A stretch of 22,827 nt of DNA, taken from contig NPFB01000058.1 in the NCBI GenBank assembly GCA_014084085.1, positions 1 through 22,827 of the forward strand, given 5' to 3'. How positions within the stretch are numbered: position 1 is the first letter of the stretch; the number at the start of each line of letters is the position of its first letter. Source of the DNA: Hondaea fermentalgiana (Eukaryota; Sar; Bigyra; Thraustochytrida; Thraustochytriidae). Position numbers and translations under genes: made by a program. A model generated the notes under the pieces. It was given only the letters and a program-made list of their open reading frames with translations, ran no database searches and had not been told where the DNA came from. Positions 1-9,300 of the stretch are shown in pieces.

Positions 1-125
1 GCGAGGCGGCCGCGGAGGCGGCCCGGACAGGCGCGCCGCGCGTCGCTGCCTGCGCCCTGCTTCGCCGCCTTTCTTTCCGGTTTCTGATATTCTCCCCCTT
101 CCTCTCCCTTTCCGGCGAGGGCCGT

Positions 126-153
126 GATATCCTAGGCGGAGACCGAGGATATC
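126..153. repeat. Short inverted repeat (8-bp arms)
   Basis: GATATCCT (126-133) and AGGATATC (146-153) are perfect reverse complements separated by 12 nt. The stem is short, so it could be a protein-binding dyad or chance. It lies about 260 bp upstream of the AP2-gene ATG. Confidence 0.4.
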
Positions 154-259
154 CGGGGAGAGGCGCCGGCAGAGGCGAGAAAGCAGGCGAGGGAAAAAAC
201 GCGAGCCGCGGCGCCCGCGCAGAGCCGCAAAGGGGAGCGAGCCGCGACTCGCAGCGGAC

Positions 260-286
260 GGCAGGCAGGCAGGCAGGCAGGCAGGC
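260..286. repeat. (GGCA)6 tetranucleotide microsatellite
   Basis: Six uninterrupted GGCA units followed by GGC, in the probable 5' leader of the AP2 gene. A second leader in this window, that of the coiled-coil gene, also carries tetranucleotide arrays. Confidence 0.9.
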
Positions 287-408
287 GCGGTAGAACAGGG
301 CAGGCACGGCCAGGCCCGGGTCGACCCGCGAGCCCCCCGCCCATCCCGATCTCGCCCTGACAGCACGCACGAGCAGCAGAAGCAGAAGCAGAAGCAGCGA
401 AAAGAAGA

Positions 409-2004
409 ATGCCGCGCGCGAAAAAGGGCACCTCGAAACGCGGCGGCGGCCGCCAGCAGCAGCAACAACAGCAGCCCATGCCGCCGCAGCAGCAACAGCC
501 CGCGCTCGACCCCGTGGACCCCTCGCGCCAGCCCCATGCGCTCCTCCTCCAGCAACAGCAACAGCACCACCAGCAGCAGCCCCAGCAGCAGCAACAGCCC
601 CAACAGCAGCACCAAGGAGGCCAGCTTCAGCAACACCAAGGTGGCCAAGACGGCCAGCAACACCTCATGCACCAAGGAGGCATGGGTAACGGAGAAGGCA
701 TGGACGGACCGCCTATGGATAACGGCATGGGCGCCGGGGGACAGGACATGAACGGACGACACGGACAGACACCGCCCGACCCCAACATGCCCTTCCCCAA
801 CTACCCGCCCAACATGATGTACCACTTCATGGGCCAGCACATGCCAAACTCCGGCATGTATCCCATGATGAACCCCCTCGGCCCCCACGGCTCCTACGGC
901 GCCGGCGGCCAAGGTGGTCAGGGCGGCCAGGGCGAGTCCAGCAACCAGTTTCCCCAGTACCCCTTCATGCAGCACGGAGGCATGATGGCCAACAACCCAT
1001 ACCTCATGGGACACGGCGCAGACATGTCCAAAAACGGCGGCCAGGGCGGCAAGAACAACGCCGCAGCCGCTGCAGCCGCAGCCCTCAACAACCCCTGGGC
1101 CAGCATGATGCCCGGTGGCGCTGGCCTCACCGGCCGGCCCGGCGCCGCCGGCTACCCGTACGGCCACACCCCGCACCCCGGCATGGGCCCCGGTGCAGGT
1201 GGACCCATGGGACTCGGCATGGGCTTTCCCATGGGCATGCCCCAGGGCCAAAACGCCAACGGATCAGGCTCGCAGCGCGGATCCAAGCGCTCCGCATCGG
1301 ACGATCGCAAGGGCGGCCGAGGCAACGCCGGCAACAACAGCAGCCGCCGCAAGCGCTCCAAGAACGGCAGCAACTCCTCCCAATATCGCGGTGTATCATG
1401 GCACAAGCGCGACCGCCGCTGGATTGCACGCGGCTGGGTCAACGGCAAGACCGTCAACCTGGGCTCCTACATGTGGGAGAAACAGGCTGCCCTCGCCGTC
1501 GACTACAAGACTCTCGAGGTGACACCAGAATCCAGCCGTGGCGACCTCGTTCTCAACTTCCCCACCGTCGATGACCGGAAAAAGGTGCTCGAACAGCTCT
1601 TGGATAAATCCTTCCAGCTCAACCTTTCCCACAACCGATGCCGCGGCGTTGACCCAGACTTCCAGTCCTGTCCTGTACAGCCGGACTACAACACTTTCCC
1701 CGTCGTTGAGCGCATTAATGTTCCCATCGATTCCATCGAGGCCCCCAAGCATTTGCCCTCCCGATCCGACATGTCCTCTGCCGCATCGCATTCCGCCGGC
1801 ATGGGACACATGTCTCAGTTCAGCCCCGGCCACATGCCTTACCCGCACCACATGCACGCCATGGGCATGCACCATTTGACAGGCCATGGCATGGGCGGCT
1901 ACCATAATCTTGGGCTTGGCGGCCACTCTGGCCACATGCCTGGCGGCGGACTCCCGCCACATATGCAAGACCCATCAAACGCCAGTGGTCAAGGCGACGA
2001 GTAA
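409..2004 (+). CDS. AP2-domain putative transcription factor with Gln/Gly/Met-rich flanks
   Basis: 531 aa, probably a nuclear DNA-binding regulator. Residues about 325-385 form one AP2/ERF-type domain: it opens with YRGVSWHKRDRRWIARGW, continues through NGK and LGSY, and ends with the characteristic LNFP. A basic cluster (SRRKRSKNG, about 311-320) just before it is a likely nuclear localisation signal. Residues about 16-75 are poly-Gln. About 75-300 are Gly/Met/Asn/Pro-rich with an eight-Ala run. The tail (about 458-525) is rich in His, Met and Gly. Such tracts often act as activation or condensate-forming segments, but that role is inference here. The ATG at 409 has A at -3 and is preceded by a purine-rich leader. 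The stop is TAA and no intron is needed. Single AP2 domains outside plants occur in stramenopiles, apicomplexans and some other protists. The DNA target is unknown. It is convergent with the VPS13 gene. Confidence 0.88.
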   Translation: MPRAKKGTSKRGGGRQQQQQQQPMPPQQQQPALDPVDPSRQPHALLLQQQQQHHQQQPQQQQQPQQQHQGGQLQQHQGGQDGQQHLMHQGGMGNGEGMDGPPMDNGMGAGGQDMNGRHGQTPPDPNMPFPNYPPNMMYHFMGQHMPNSGMYPMMNPLGPHGSYGAGGQGGQGGQGESSNQFPQYPFMQHGGMMANNPYLMGHGADMSKNGGQGGKNNAAAAAAAALNNPWASMMPGGAGLTGRPGAAGYPYGHTPHPGMGPGAGGPMGLGMGFPMGMPQGQNANGSGSQRGSKRSASDDRKGGRGNAGNNSSRRKRSKNGSNSSQYRGVSWHKRDRRWIARGWVNGKTVNLGSYMWEKQAALAVDYKTLEVTPESSRGDLVLNFPTVDDRKKVLEQLLDKSFQLNLSHNRCRGVDPDFQSCPVQPDYNTFPVVERINVPIDSIEAPKHLPSRSDMSSAASHSAGMGHMSQFSPGHMPYPHHMHAMGMHHLTGHGMGGYHNLGLGGHSGHMPGGGLPPHMQDPSNASGQGDE

Positions 2005-2101
2005 CAATGCTGCTTCTAAACATTCCCATATCCACCTTACCTTCCCATCCATCTCCGCTTCCCAATCCCTTTTCCTTCCCCCTTCTTTCTGCCCAAAAAG
2101 G

Positions 2102-2107
2102 AATAAA
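2102..2107 (+). other. Candidate poly(A) signal AATAAA
   Basis: An exact AATAAA hexamer about 100 nt after the AP2-gene stop codon, at a plausible distance for mRNA 3'-end formation. Many protists do not depend on this hexamer, so confidence is low. Confidence 0.3.
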
Positions 2108-2151
2108 CAAAGACAAACCAACCTCTTCTACTTTTCTCTCTTTTCCTCCTC

Positions 2152-2168
2152 TTTTTTTTTTTTTTTTT
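2152..2168 (+). repeat. T17 homopolymer inside a long pyrimidine tract
   Basis: Seventeen consecutive T residues ending a C/T-rich stretch from about 2030, downstream of the AP2 stop codon. Probably part of its 3' UTR or just beyond it. Confidence 0.9.
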
Positions 2169-2240
2169 CCCCGGCCGACTTGCAACACGTCGAGTCTTGT
2201 CTTCTCCCGCACATCTGAACCAAGTGGCCATCACTTCTAG

Positions 2241-2261
2241 CTGCTGCTGCTGCTGCTGCTG
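2241..2261 (+). repeat. (CTG)7 microsatellite
   Basis: Seven uninterrupted CTG units about 240 nt after the AP2-gene stop codon, in the presumed 3' UTR or just beyond it. A (CTG)8 tract occupies the comparable position after the other plus-strand gene (17817-17840). Confidence 0.9.
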
Positions 2262-2566
2262 GTACCACTGCATCTGACAGGGCTGCTGCTCATCGCACGA
2301 AAGCTGTGCGTTCTTCCAGCCCACGGTCACACATCAACACAGCCCAATCTGTGGGCACAGAGACACTGTTGGCACCAGACACACACAGCCCGCGCGTAAA
2401 ATTGACCGAACATTACTTCATTTTTGGAGTTCAAGGTAGAGAGACAAGGGGAGGTCATGCAGTTGCCCGCGAGCGCTGGTGTCTTTCCTTCTGTCGTAGT
2501 CTTTAGCGCACGACTAATTCTTAAAATTGAATTCCGACCATCTTTGACTCCAAGTCGTTTTCGCCG

Positions 2567-2609
2567 TGATACCTGGGCACGCTTCTGTTGCATATGATAC
2601 CTGGGCACG
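2567..2609. repeat. 15-bp direct repeat, 28-bp period
   Basis: TGATACCTGGGCACG occurs at 2567-2581 and again at 2595-2609, separated by 13 bp of unrelated sequence. It is intergenic. It could be a paired protein-binding site, a small duplication or a trace of an old insertion; nothing decides among these. Confidence 0.75.
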
Positions 2610-2700
2610 GTCGTGCTGACGATTAATTACAAAGAAGAAAGAAATTGACAAAAGTATACAGCGTCGAAAGTCAAAAGGTTTCGCCCCAATGGACAAGCTC

Positions 2701-2815
2701 TCATCTCTCCTGACCAAAGATTTTCTCAATTTCTTCTGGATCGTCCAGAGTCCTCGCCAACAAATAATCCCGTTTCGTATGTAATGCGCGTGGTAAACAA
2801 AATGTCATTCGTACT
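2701..2815 (-). other. Possible 3' exon of an unrecognised spliced gene
   Basis: On the minus strand a splice-acceptor-like sequence (pyrimidine tract ending CTTTTTCCGCAG, with a CTGAC branch-like motif about 48 nt upstream) is followed by an open frame. That frame ends in RTLDDPEEIEKIFGQER and a TGA at 2701-2703. The tail reads like a real acidic/basic C-terminus. A minus-strand frame at 2940-3149, containing TGVVVEFGGLVTYKLCPDD, could be an upstream exon, but I could not fix a donor joining the two. No family is recognised, and coding-like frames on the other strand compete with this reading. Confidence 0.2.
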
Positions 2816-3008
2816 CTGCGGAAAAAGGAAATGACGTGAGCAGACAGCTGCGCCACAGAAGCGGTCAGTGTCAATATTGCACCCATGCAAAGTCTCTTGA
2901 AGACTTGCCGCGGCAAATTCCATCCTATCTTGGCAGACACTACCATCCCATCTTTGACAGACACGAGTTCATGCGATATATAGAGGTGCGTCTAAAAGCG
3001 TTTGTAGC

Positions 3009-3131
3009 ATGAACGAGCACGGTCAAGAGATTTGTGACTGGCAAGCTCTCCCCTACATCGTCTGGACAAAGCTTATAGGTGACGAGACCCCCGAACTCTA
3101 CCACCACACCAGTTCGTCTCGTCATGCCTAA
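3009..3131 (+). other. Small coding-like ORF (40 aa), unassigned
   Basis: An ATG-to-TAA frame of 40 codons containing ICDWQALPYIVWTKLIGDE. Its amino-acid make-up is more protein-like than most noise, but it resembles no family I recognise. Upstream on the same strand a 31-aa frame at 2689-2784, starting MDKLSSLLTKDFLNFFW, ends across a GTATGT donor-like sequence (2777-2782). The two could be exons of one gene, but no in-frame splice joining them is evident. They overlap the alternative minus-strand candidate, so at most one interpretation is right. Confidence 0.12.
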
Positions 3132-3322
3132 ATCTACCCAGGAGTACATCGCTTTGTAAGCAATCCATTTGACGCTAGCAATTGCACCAGTATTTTCAAC
3201 AACATCATTTCTCGCTTTTCACTTTTTATCACTTTCCACAAAATCGAAATGGTACACCACAAAATGATGCACGAGAGTAACTACAACGCATGCGCTTCCC
3301 TTCCATGTGGAACTGATTTACT

Positions 3323-6300
3323 TTACTTATTTGATGTAATCATACTTGCAAAAGCCACTTCGAGAGACTCTACCTTGCCTCCCTCGCGACCAGCGTACGC
3401 ACGAACGAGAGCAAGCACAACAATTGGTGATCGCTCCGAAAGCTTCGAAAGTGCGAGGGCTTGCGCAAGCACCTCGTCGGCCGCTCCCATTTGCTGAGCC
3501 TTTTGCAGGATGGACACAAACTCTCGTGCGTTTCTCAACGGCGGATATGCAACATTCACGCGAGCAGAAATTTGCTCTGCAAGCTCGCGCACTGCCGGAG
3601 ATGGCCCCTCGCCCTGCGTCAATCTCGCTCTCACTTCCTTGCACGCCCGCTGCGCAGCAGACTCGCACTGCATGAGAGAACGGCTTCCCAGTCGATCGGA
3701 CCATCGCTGCAGTGCCAGTTCCACGCCATGGGTAGTTGGCATCGACTGCGCCTGCATCCACAAGAGCTGAGTGCTCAACGAAGCCTCGAAATCCTCAAAT
3801 TCGCGCTGCTCAGGACCGGCCAAAAGCCATCCTTCTCGATCACCACGAGGGGGCGGAGGAGGCGGACGAGAACCACCCCCGCTCGCTGCTCCTGTCGAAG
3901 ATCCCGCCGCCGCCGACGACGACGACGAACTGGAGGAAGAAGAAGACCCAGACTTGGAATACGTCAACAGGGCCACGTGGGTCTGAGTGTGTACCAAGAC
4001 GAGCGCCAGTCGTGACTCGATAACAAAGTCCGTCACGTACACCACGTCTCCGACAGCCCTGCCCGTGCGTGCCTCGCCATCGCTACGAATCGCGCGAAGA
4101 CATTTGGAAATGAGACACGTGCGAAACATATCAAAGGTCACCAGCTCCTTGCCGCCCTGAACACCCGGAAAGAGTCGACGCGGTCGCGTGCGAACGTGAA
4201 GCTGCCGCTCCGACTCAAGCTGGCCCGGAGGCTTACTCCGCGCCGCAAAACCCTCCGATGTAGACGCAACAGCGGACGCCATTCCCGACACGGGCTTTGC
4301 AAACAGGCCATAAAGGCCAGAACCTACACCCTCCACCGCACCGAGGGCACCGCCCTTGGCGTGGCCCTCACGCGGTTTGGACAAAAGCCCCGCAAACCCG
4401 CTTTTAAAGCCGTCGCGTACCTGCTTCCCGCCCTGCGAAAAGCCCTCCTCGAGACCGCGCGGTTTGGCATCGCGCTTCTTCTTGTAATCGAGGTCGACCT
4501 TGGCCACGGCTGTACCCAACGATCCAATAGAAGCCAAGGCAGCGTGCATTGCGCTACCTGGGTTCGTACCCAGCGCGCTCAAGAGCTCTCCAGGGTTGCC
4601 TGGCAACGCGTATCCAATGATGCGCAGCACACGACCCTGCACTTCGCCACGGTAAAAGACGCGGATATCATCAAGGATTCGCGCTCGCGTCGTCGCAAGG
4701 TGCTCGCGCTCAAAGGGATCCAAAACCACCGGAGCACCTTCCAAGTCTGTCACCTTGCTACGAAAGTAGCTGATGCGCAGCTCCACCTTTCCTAGGGTCA
4801 TCGTGCGCACGTAAAGATACCGCGCCCCATCGCCACCGGTACCCTGCAAGCCCCGCTCGCTTTGCGCCTTAAGATCCATGCTTCGACGCAACGAAACGTC
4901 CTTGGGCGTGCCTCGACGCTCGGTAAGACTTGGGCCTCCAGCATCCAGCAGCGCAGCGCGTCGCGGCATGCTCACCTGCGTTGCCATCTCCTTGCATGCT
5001 GAAATAAAGTTCTCGTCAATCTGAACGTCCATTTTGGCCAGTCGAACGCTGAGGCTACGAATGTAGCGCACATTCAACCGCGTGTGCTTCTCACTCATCG
5101 AAAAGCTGAGCACAGGCGGTAGACCTTGAGGCGACTCCCCCACGTATGAGCGCTTCAGCAGGTTCGCATAGGTCGGGTCGTCGAGACAATTGTCAATCCG
5201 CAAACTTTGCAACGTAAAGTCGAGCGCCCGTCCCAAGTTCGTGTCGTGGAAACGCAACGAAAGCTTGCCCGTCACGTAAATGACTTCCGAAGGAAAGGCG
5301 TTTCTGGTGCGTGAGATCACAGAAATGCCAACATCGCTCAAATCCACGCTCAAGCGAACTCGTGTCATCTCCGCAACCTGCTGCTCGCTCGAATCACCTC
5401 CCTCCGCCGAGGCGCCCAAGGAAGTCTCCATGATACGAACCACGCGGCTTTGGGCATCCACATCCACAATGACAAACACCGTGCGTGACTCCAGACTACG
5501 AATGTTACGCAGCGCGCTCGCGCCAAAGGTCGCGCCGTCTCTGCTGTCGCCATCACCGCCGCCCTGTGGCATTTCGAGCCCAATGGTTTGGGATCCCGCT
5601 GGCCCACCCTTGCCGTCAGAACTGACACCAAGACGAAGTCCAGACCCAACGCTTCCCACGTCACGCCGAGGTGCCGACTCGACGCCAAACGAGTCCGTCA
5701 GCTCGACAAGCTCGCCGGCAGACTTTCCTGTCAAGACCCACCACATTCGCGGGTCGTTCGCCTGGCTCTGCGCCTGCGAAGATCCCGCCACGCCCTCAGT
5801 CTCCTGGCCCGAGATACCAGCGTCCACAGAGGCCAGCTTCCATCCAACTTCAGTTCCTGAGAGCTGCATCAAACGCCGCTCGAGACCGTCGCTTGTTCGA
5901 GTAAAGATCTGCACACGCTCGCCGTATCGCAAGGGTTTACCACGAGGTCGGTCATTGGTCGAGGACTCGCCACTCTGCCCAACATGCACTTGCTCATCCT
6001 CTGCATCTTCCGCAACGAACACAATGGCTGAAGCCTGGCCCTCGCTCAGACCCAGAGTCCACGCTCTACGCTTGCTCGCGAGCACGTCGTCCAGAACCGA
6101 TTCCGCAACGGGGGGCGGTGCACGCGCAACCCAGCGTGTGTTTCCAGGGCCACTCAAAAAGTGCCGAAGACCACCGCAAACATGCTTCAGATCTTGCGCG
6201 CCGCCGTCCTCGGCAGTGACGCGCTGCGCTGGCAGCACCACTCGCGTTTCGCGACCAATCTTGGTCAAATCCACCGTCGCCTTTACCGCGCCCTTGGAAC

Positions 6301-9300
6301 CTTCACCACCATAGCCGCCAATCTCAAGCTGTAACAAGTGGCTCTTCATGGGCTCAATCCATGCAAAGGGGGCGCTGTCGTACGGGCCCACATCGACGGC
6401 CATCGAGGGATCGTCGGCCGCTTGCACGCTTGCCTTGCTTTGTGTGCATTTGATTCGTTCCAACGAAACGTTCTCGATCCGGTACATGGGTTGCGACTCG
6501 CTGTCTGCGCGGAATACGACCAACATCGTCGACTCCACAGACCCGCGCCGAACCTCAACCACGACTCGACCCTTGTGACCGGGGACTGCCATGCAGAATT
6601 CGTCGAGCGTGTGAATCGGAAACGGCGCAGACCACGACGACGAATCAAGCTGAATCTGCAGTTTGGCATCTCCAGGGCTCTTGAGCGGCTCGTGCCACCA
6701 CAACGGTGCCGGGTCCTCGGAGAGCACGATTGGATCCTGATATGTGTTTGCCTGGATGACGCGCACTGTAGCGCCGACCTGGTTGACCAGCACAACGCGC
6801 GGCGAGACCATGCATAAACGCGTACGCGCTACTGTCGGATGCTCTGACAGTGACATCACCAGTTCGTAAAACGACTTGTCTCCATCGTCTGGCGATCGAC
6901 GCATCGGGAAAACGTTGCTTGTGCCCATGGTAAAGTTCAGGGGACATGGCGTCGACCACGCCACGCGACTCCCCGATCCAGAGGATGGGCCAGTTGGCCC
7001 GCTCTGACGCAATCCCACGAGACAAGTATCAAAGCCAAAGACGCGCGTGGAAGTTGAGGCTGCTCCAAAGGCCTTGTCGCCGTCTCCTGCGCTTCCTTCC
7101 TGCGCAACGGGCTTGAATCGCGTCCGAACCCACCTACGCCGACGCACCATACGGGCCCACGACTCTTCCGGCTTCCACGCCTCACCTGAAAGCGCATTGG
7201 CGTACATCCAGCCACCAGCGCCGGCATTGGGCGCATTCGTGTCGACAACCCAGTCCGTCTCCCAGGCCCAACCCGGATCTTGTCGGGGAAGCCGCACTCC
7301 TTCGCGCAGCCGTTCTTCCGTACCGCTCTCATTGCTCCACACAGGTCGCTCGCCTGGAAGCATGCGTTGGACCCAGCCCTGGCCAACATATAACCGCTGG
7401 TTCTCCCATGTCTCCTCAACGGCACGCAACACAGATCCCTGGACTGGCGCGTCCAAGAGCTCCATGGTGTCCTCGCGCGCCAATGCAAGGTCTAGTCCTG
7501 TGCCGTTCACGACCCAATAAGGGGCGGATATCGAGAGGCCGCGCGCCGAGGCGCGCAAATGCAATTGCTGCACGCGGCGGCTTGCACGATCTTCAATCAG
7601 ATAAGTGCTCGTACCTTGTCGCTGTTGCACACGCACCAGAGGCCCAAAGACCTCGGGTGCGTTCGGAAAGGCGAATCGGACAAAGAGATTATCCGTGTCC
7701 GACGGATAAAGTGGCCACAAATCACCTGAACGAAGCTCGCGCTCCGCCTCGAGGCGGGCCTTTGTACCCGTCCCGCCCTCGCCGCCACCCTGCGACTTTA
7801 AAAGCTGCACCCGCAACGCTCCTGGAAGCTCGTTTTCGAACACAGCAAAGGGTCGAATGTGGATTCGGCACAAGGGTCTGCATTCGTTGCGAACAACCTC
7901 AGCCATCATAATCGCAGAGTTTTCGGCCAGAGCCAAGGGCAAGGTCTCGTCGACGCGGCTGTCTGCCTCATACTGAAGTGGGACCATCGACCAATTATCG
8001 TCCTCGGTAAGTCGTACGACCATGCTGCAAGAGCGCCAATCGAAACGCGGGGGAATGTAAAACCGCCGCCCAGGCTGCACAGACTGCTCAACTTGCGTCT
8101 CGCCATCCACAAGCACTGCCATGCGTAGAACCATATCGCAGTCGTTGCAGCTCACCATGCCTGAGGCCAAGGTCACGACAAAGCCGCCTTCGGTTCCGTC
8201 CTCAGCCACGCTGTCCGCCGCGACAATGTGCTCAACCCAAGCTCCAAATCGTGCGCTGCCTAGCGCCTGGTCCTTGCGGTCAACGAGCGCCAAGTCCATG
8301 GCTTCTTCGCCAAGGCGAACGTTGATGCGCATGCTCGCCGTTTGCACAGCTACCTCGCCATGAGCCGGAACCTTGGTGTCACCGTTCACCATGGCATCCA
8401 TGTCTGTCTTGTTAACAATGGTACAGCGACGATAGTTCGAGAGCTTCAAGCCACCCGTATCGCTTTCCCCGGCAATGACTTCTTGCATTTGCTCCATTAC
8501 GTCTTCGGTCTCGTCCATAATGCGACGAAGGTGATCCACGTGTACATTGGCACGCAACGGTCGGCTCGAGCGCAGCGCGAGCTCAAAGCCATTGTGCGGT
8601 TTTTGCGGAATAGTTCGTATCTCGCTCGAAAGATCGCATGGCTCGAGAACAGGCTCCCACGCCATGTTTGTAGGATTCAGCAGGCAAACGTCAATGGAGC
8701 GAATCGTCAGGGATCCCTTGAACGCACTGCTAGAGATACTCTCTGAAGATCCAATCGTCTCGCCGGATGCAATCGAGTTATCTTGAATGCGAAATCGCGC
8801 AAGAGGCAGCGAGCGACCAAACAAAACTGCATCGAAACCACTCACGGTGACCTCGACCTCGTATTTTGTGCCATCAAAGCTTTCTAATTCGACACTTTCT
8901 TCTTGACTTGGGGCTTCTTGCGTCTTGCCCGCTTCCGAGAGAATCGCCCGTTGCACCAGCGACCGCGAGGGAAGCGTACGCAGCGTAGCGTTCACCACGC
9001 GATGGAGACGCATCAGCATTGGCGCCTGGAACTCGAGCGACACATCATTAACATTGAGCACAAATGAAGACATGAGTCTGACGCCGCTCAACTGGTAAGC
9101 ATTTCGAAGAATGAGAATTACGCTTGCGTCGTCCAGTAGCGAGTGCTCGCGAGTCACCTCTTGCATTTCGCCCAGAACACAAAGTCCGCAGCTCGTGTTC
9201 GCTACCGTGAGCCGCACCACTCGTTCGAGCTGCGTCTCGGTCTGCTTGCTCTCGACAATTGCAATGACCTCGGAACGGAGCACAATTGCAACACCAGGGA

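Larger units (their letters stand above)
1..408 (+). promoter_or_regulatory. Upstream/5' leader region of the AP2-domain gene
   Basis: No credible gene lies here. The stretch is GC-rich, with pyrimidine-rich DNA around 60-115, a small inverted repeat at 126-153, a GGCA microsatellite at 260-286 and a purine-rich CAGAAG-like run (about 372-407) leading straight into the ATG. The purine-rich run probably belongs to the mRNA leader. I see no TATA box. The minus-strand frame over 132-479 is compositional noise. Calling this promoter plus leader is inferred only from its position upstream of the ATG at 409. Confidence 0.4.
2005..3322. other. Convergent intergenic region, AP2 gene to VPS13 gene
   Basis: About 1.3 kb between two converging genes, visibly less GC-rich than its neighbours. 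The first 170 bp is pyrimidine-rich and is probably 3' UTR of the AP2 gene, with an AATAAA at 2102-2107 and T17 at 2152-2168. (CTG)7 follows at 2241-2261 and a 15-bp direct repeat at 2567-2609. From about 2690 to 3150 several short coding-like frames occur on both strands, listed separately. None could be assigned to a known family. I found no tRNA-like fold by eye. Confidence 0.6.

Noticed and set aside
2241..2261. CRISPR-like or mobile-element terminal repeat
   Set aside because: The (CTG)n, (TTGC)n and (GCAA)n runs are simple microsatellites with no spacers, target duplications or transposase nearby.
3249..3497. 82-residue plus-strand frame overlapping the VPS13 stop
   Set aside because: Most of it is antisense to the VPS13 C-terminus and it has no domain or codon pattern of its own.
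3323..3900. Possible FFAT-like ER-targeting motif (REFEDFEASLS) in the VPS13 C-terminal tail
   Set aside because: It lacks the core EFFDAxE pattern: position 3 is Glu and position 5 is Phe. I do not call it.
5280..6314. 344-residue plus-strand frame, Ser/Pro/Thr/Arg-rich
   Set aside because: Antisense shadow of VPS13 with the composition typical of reverse-strand GC-rich reading.
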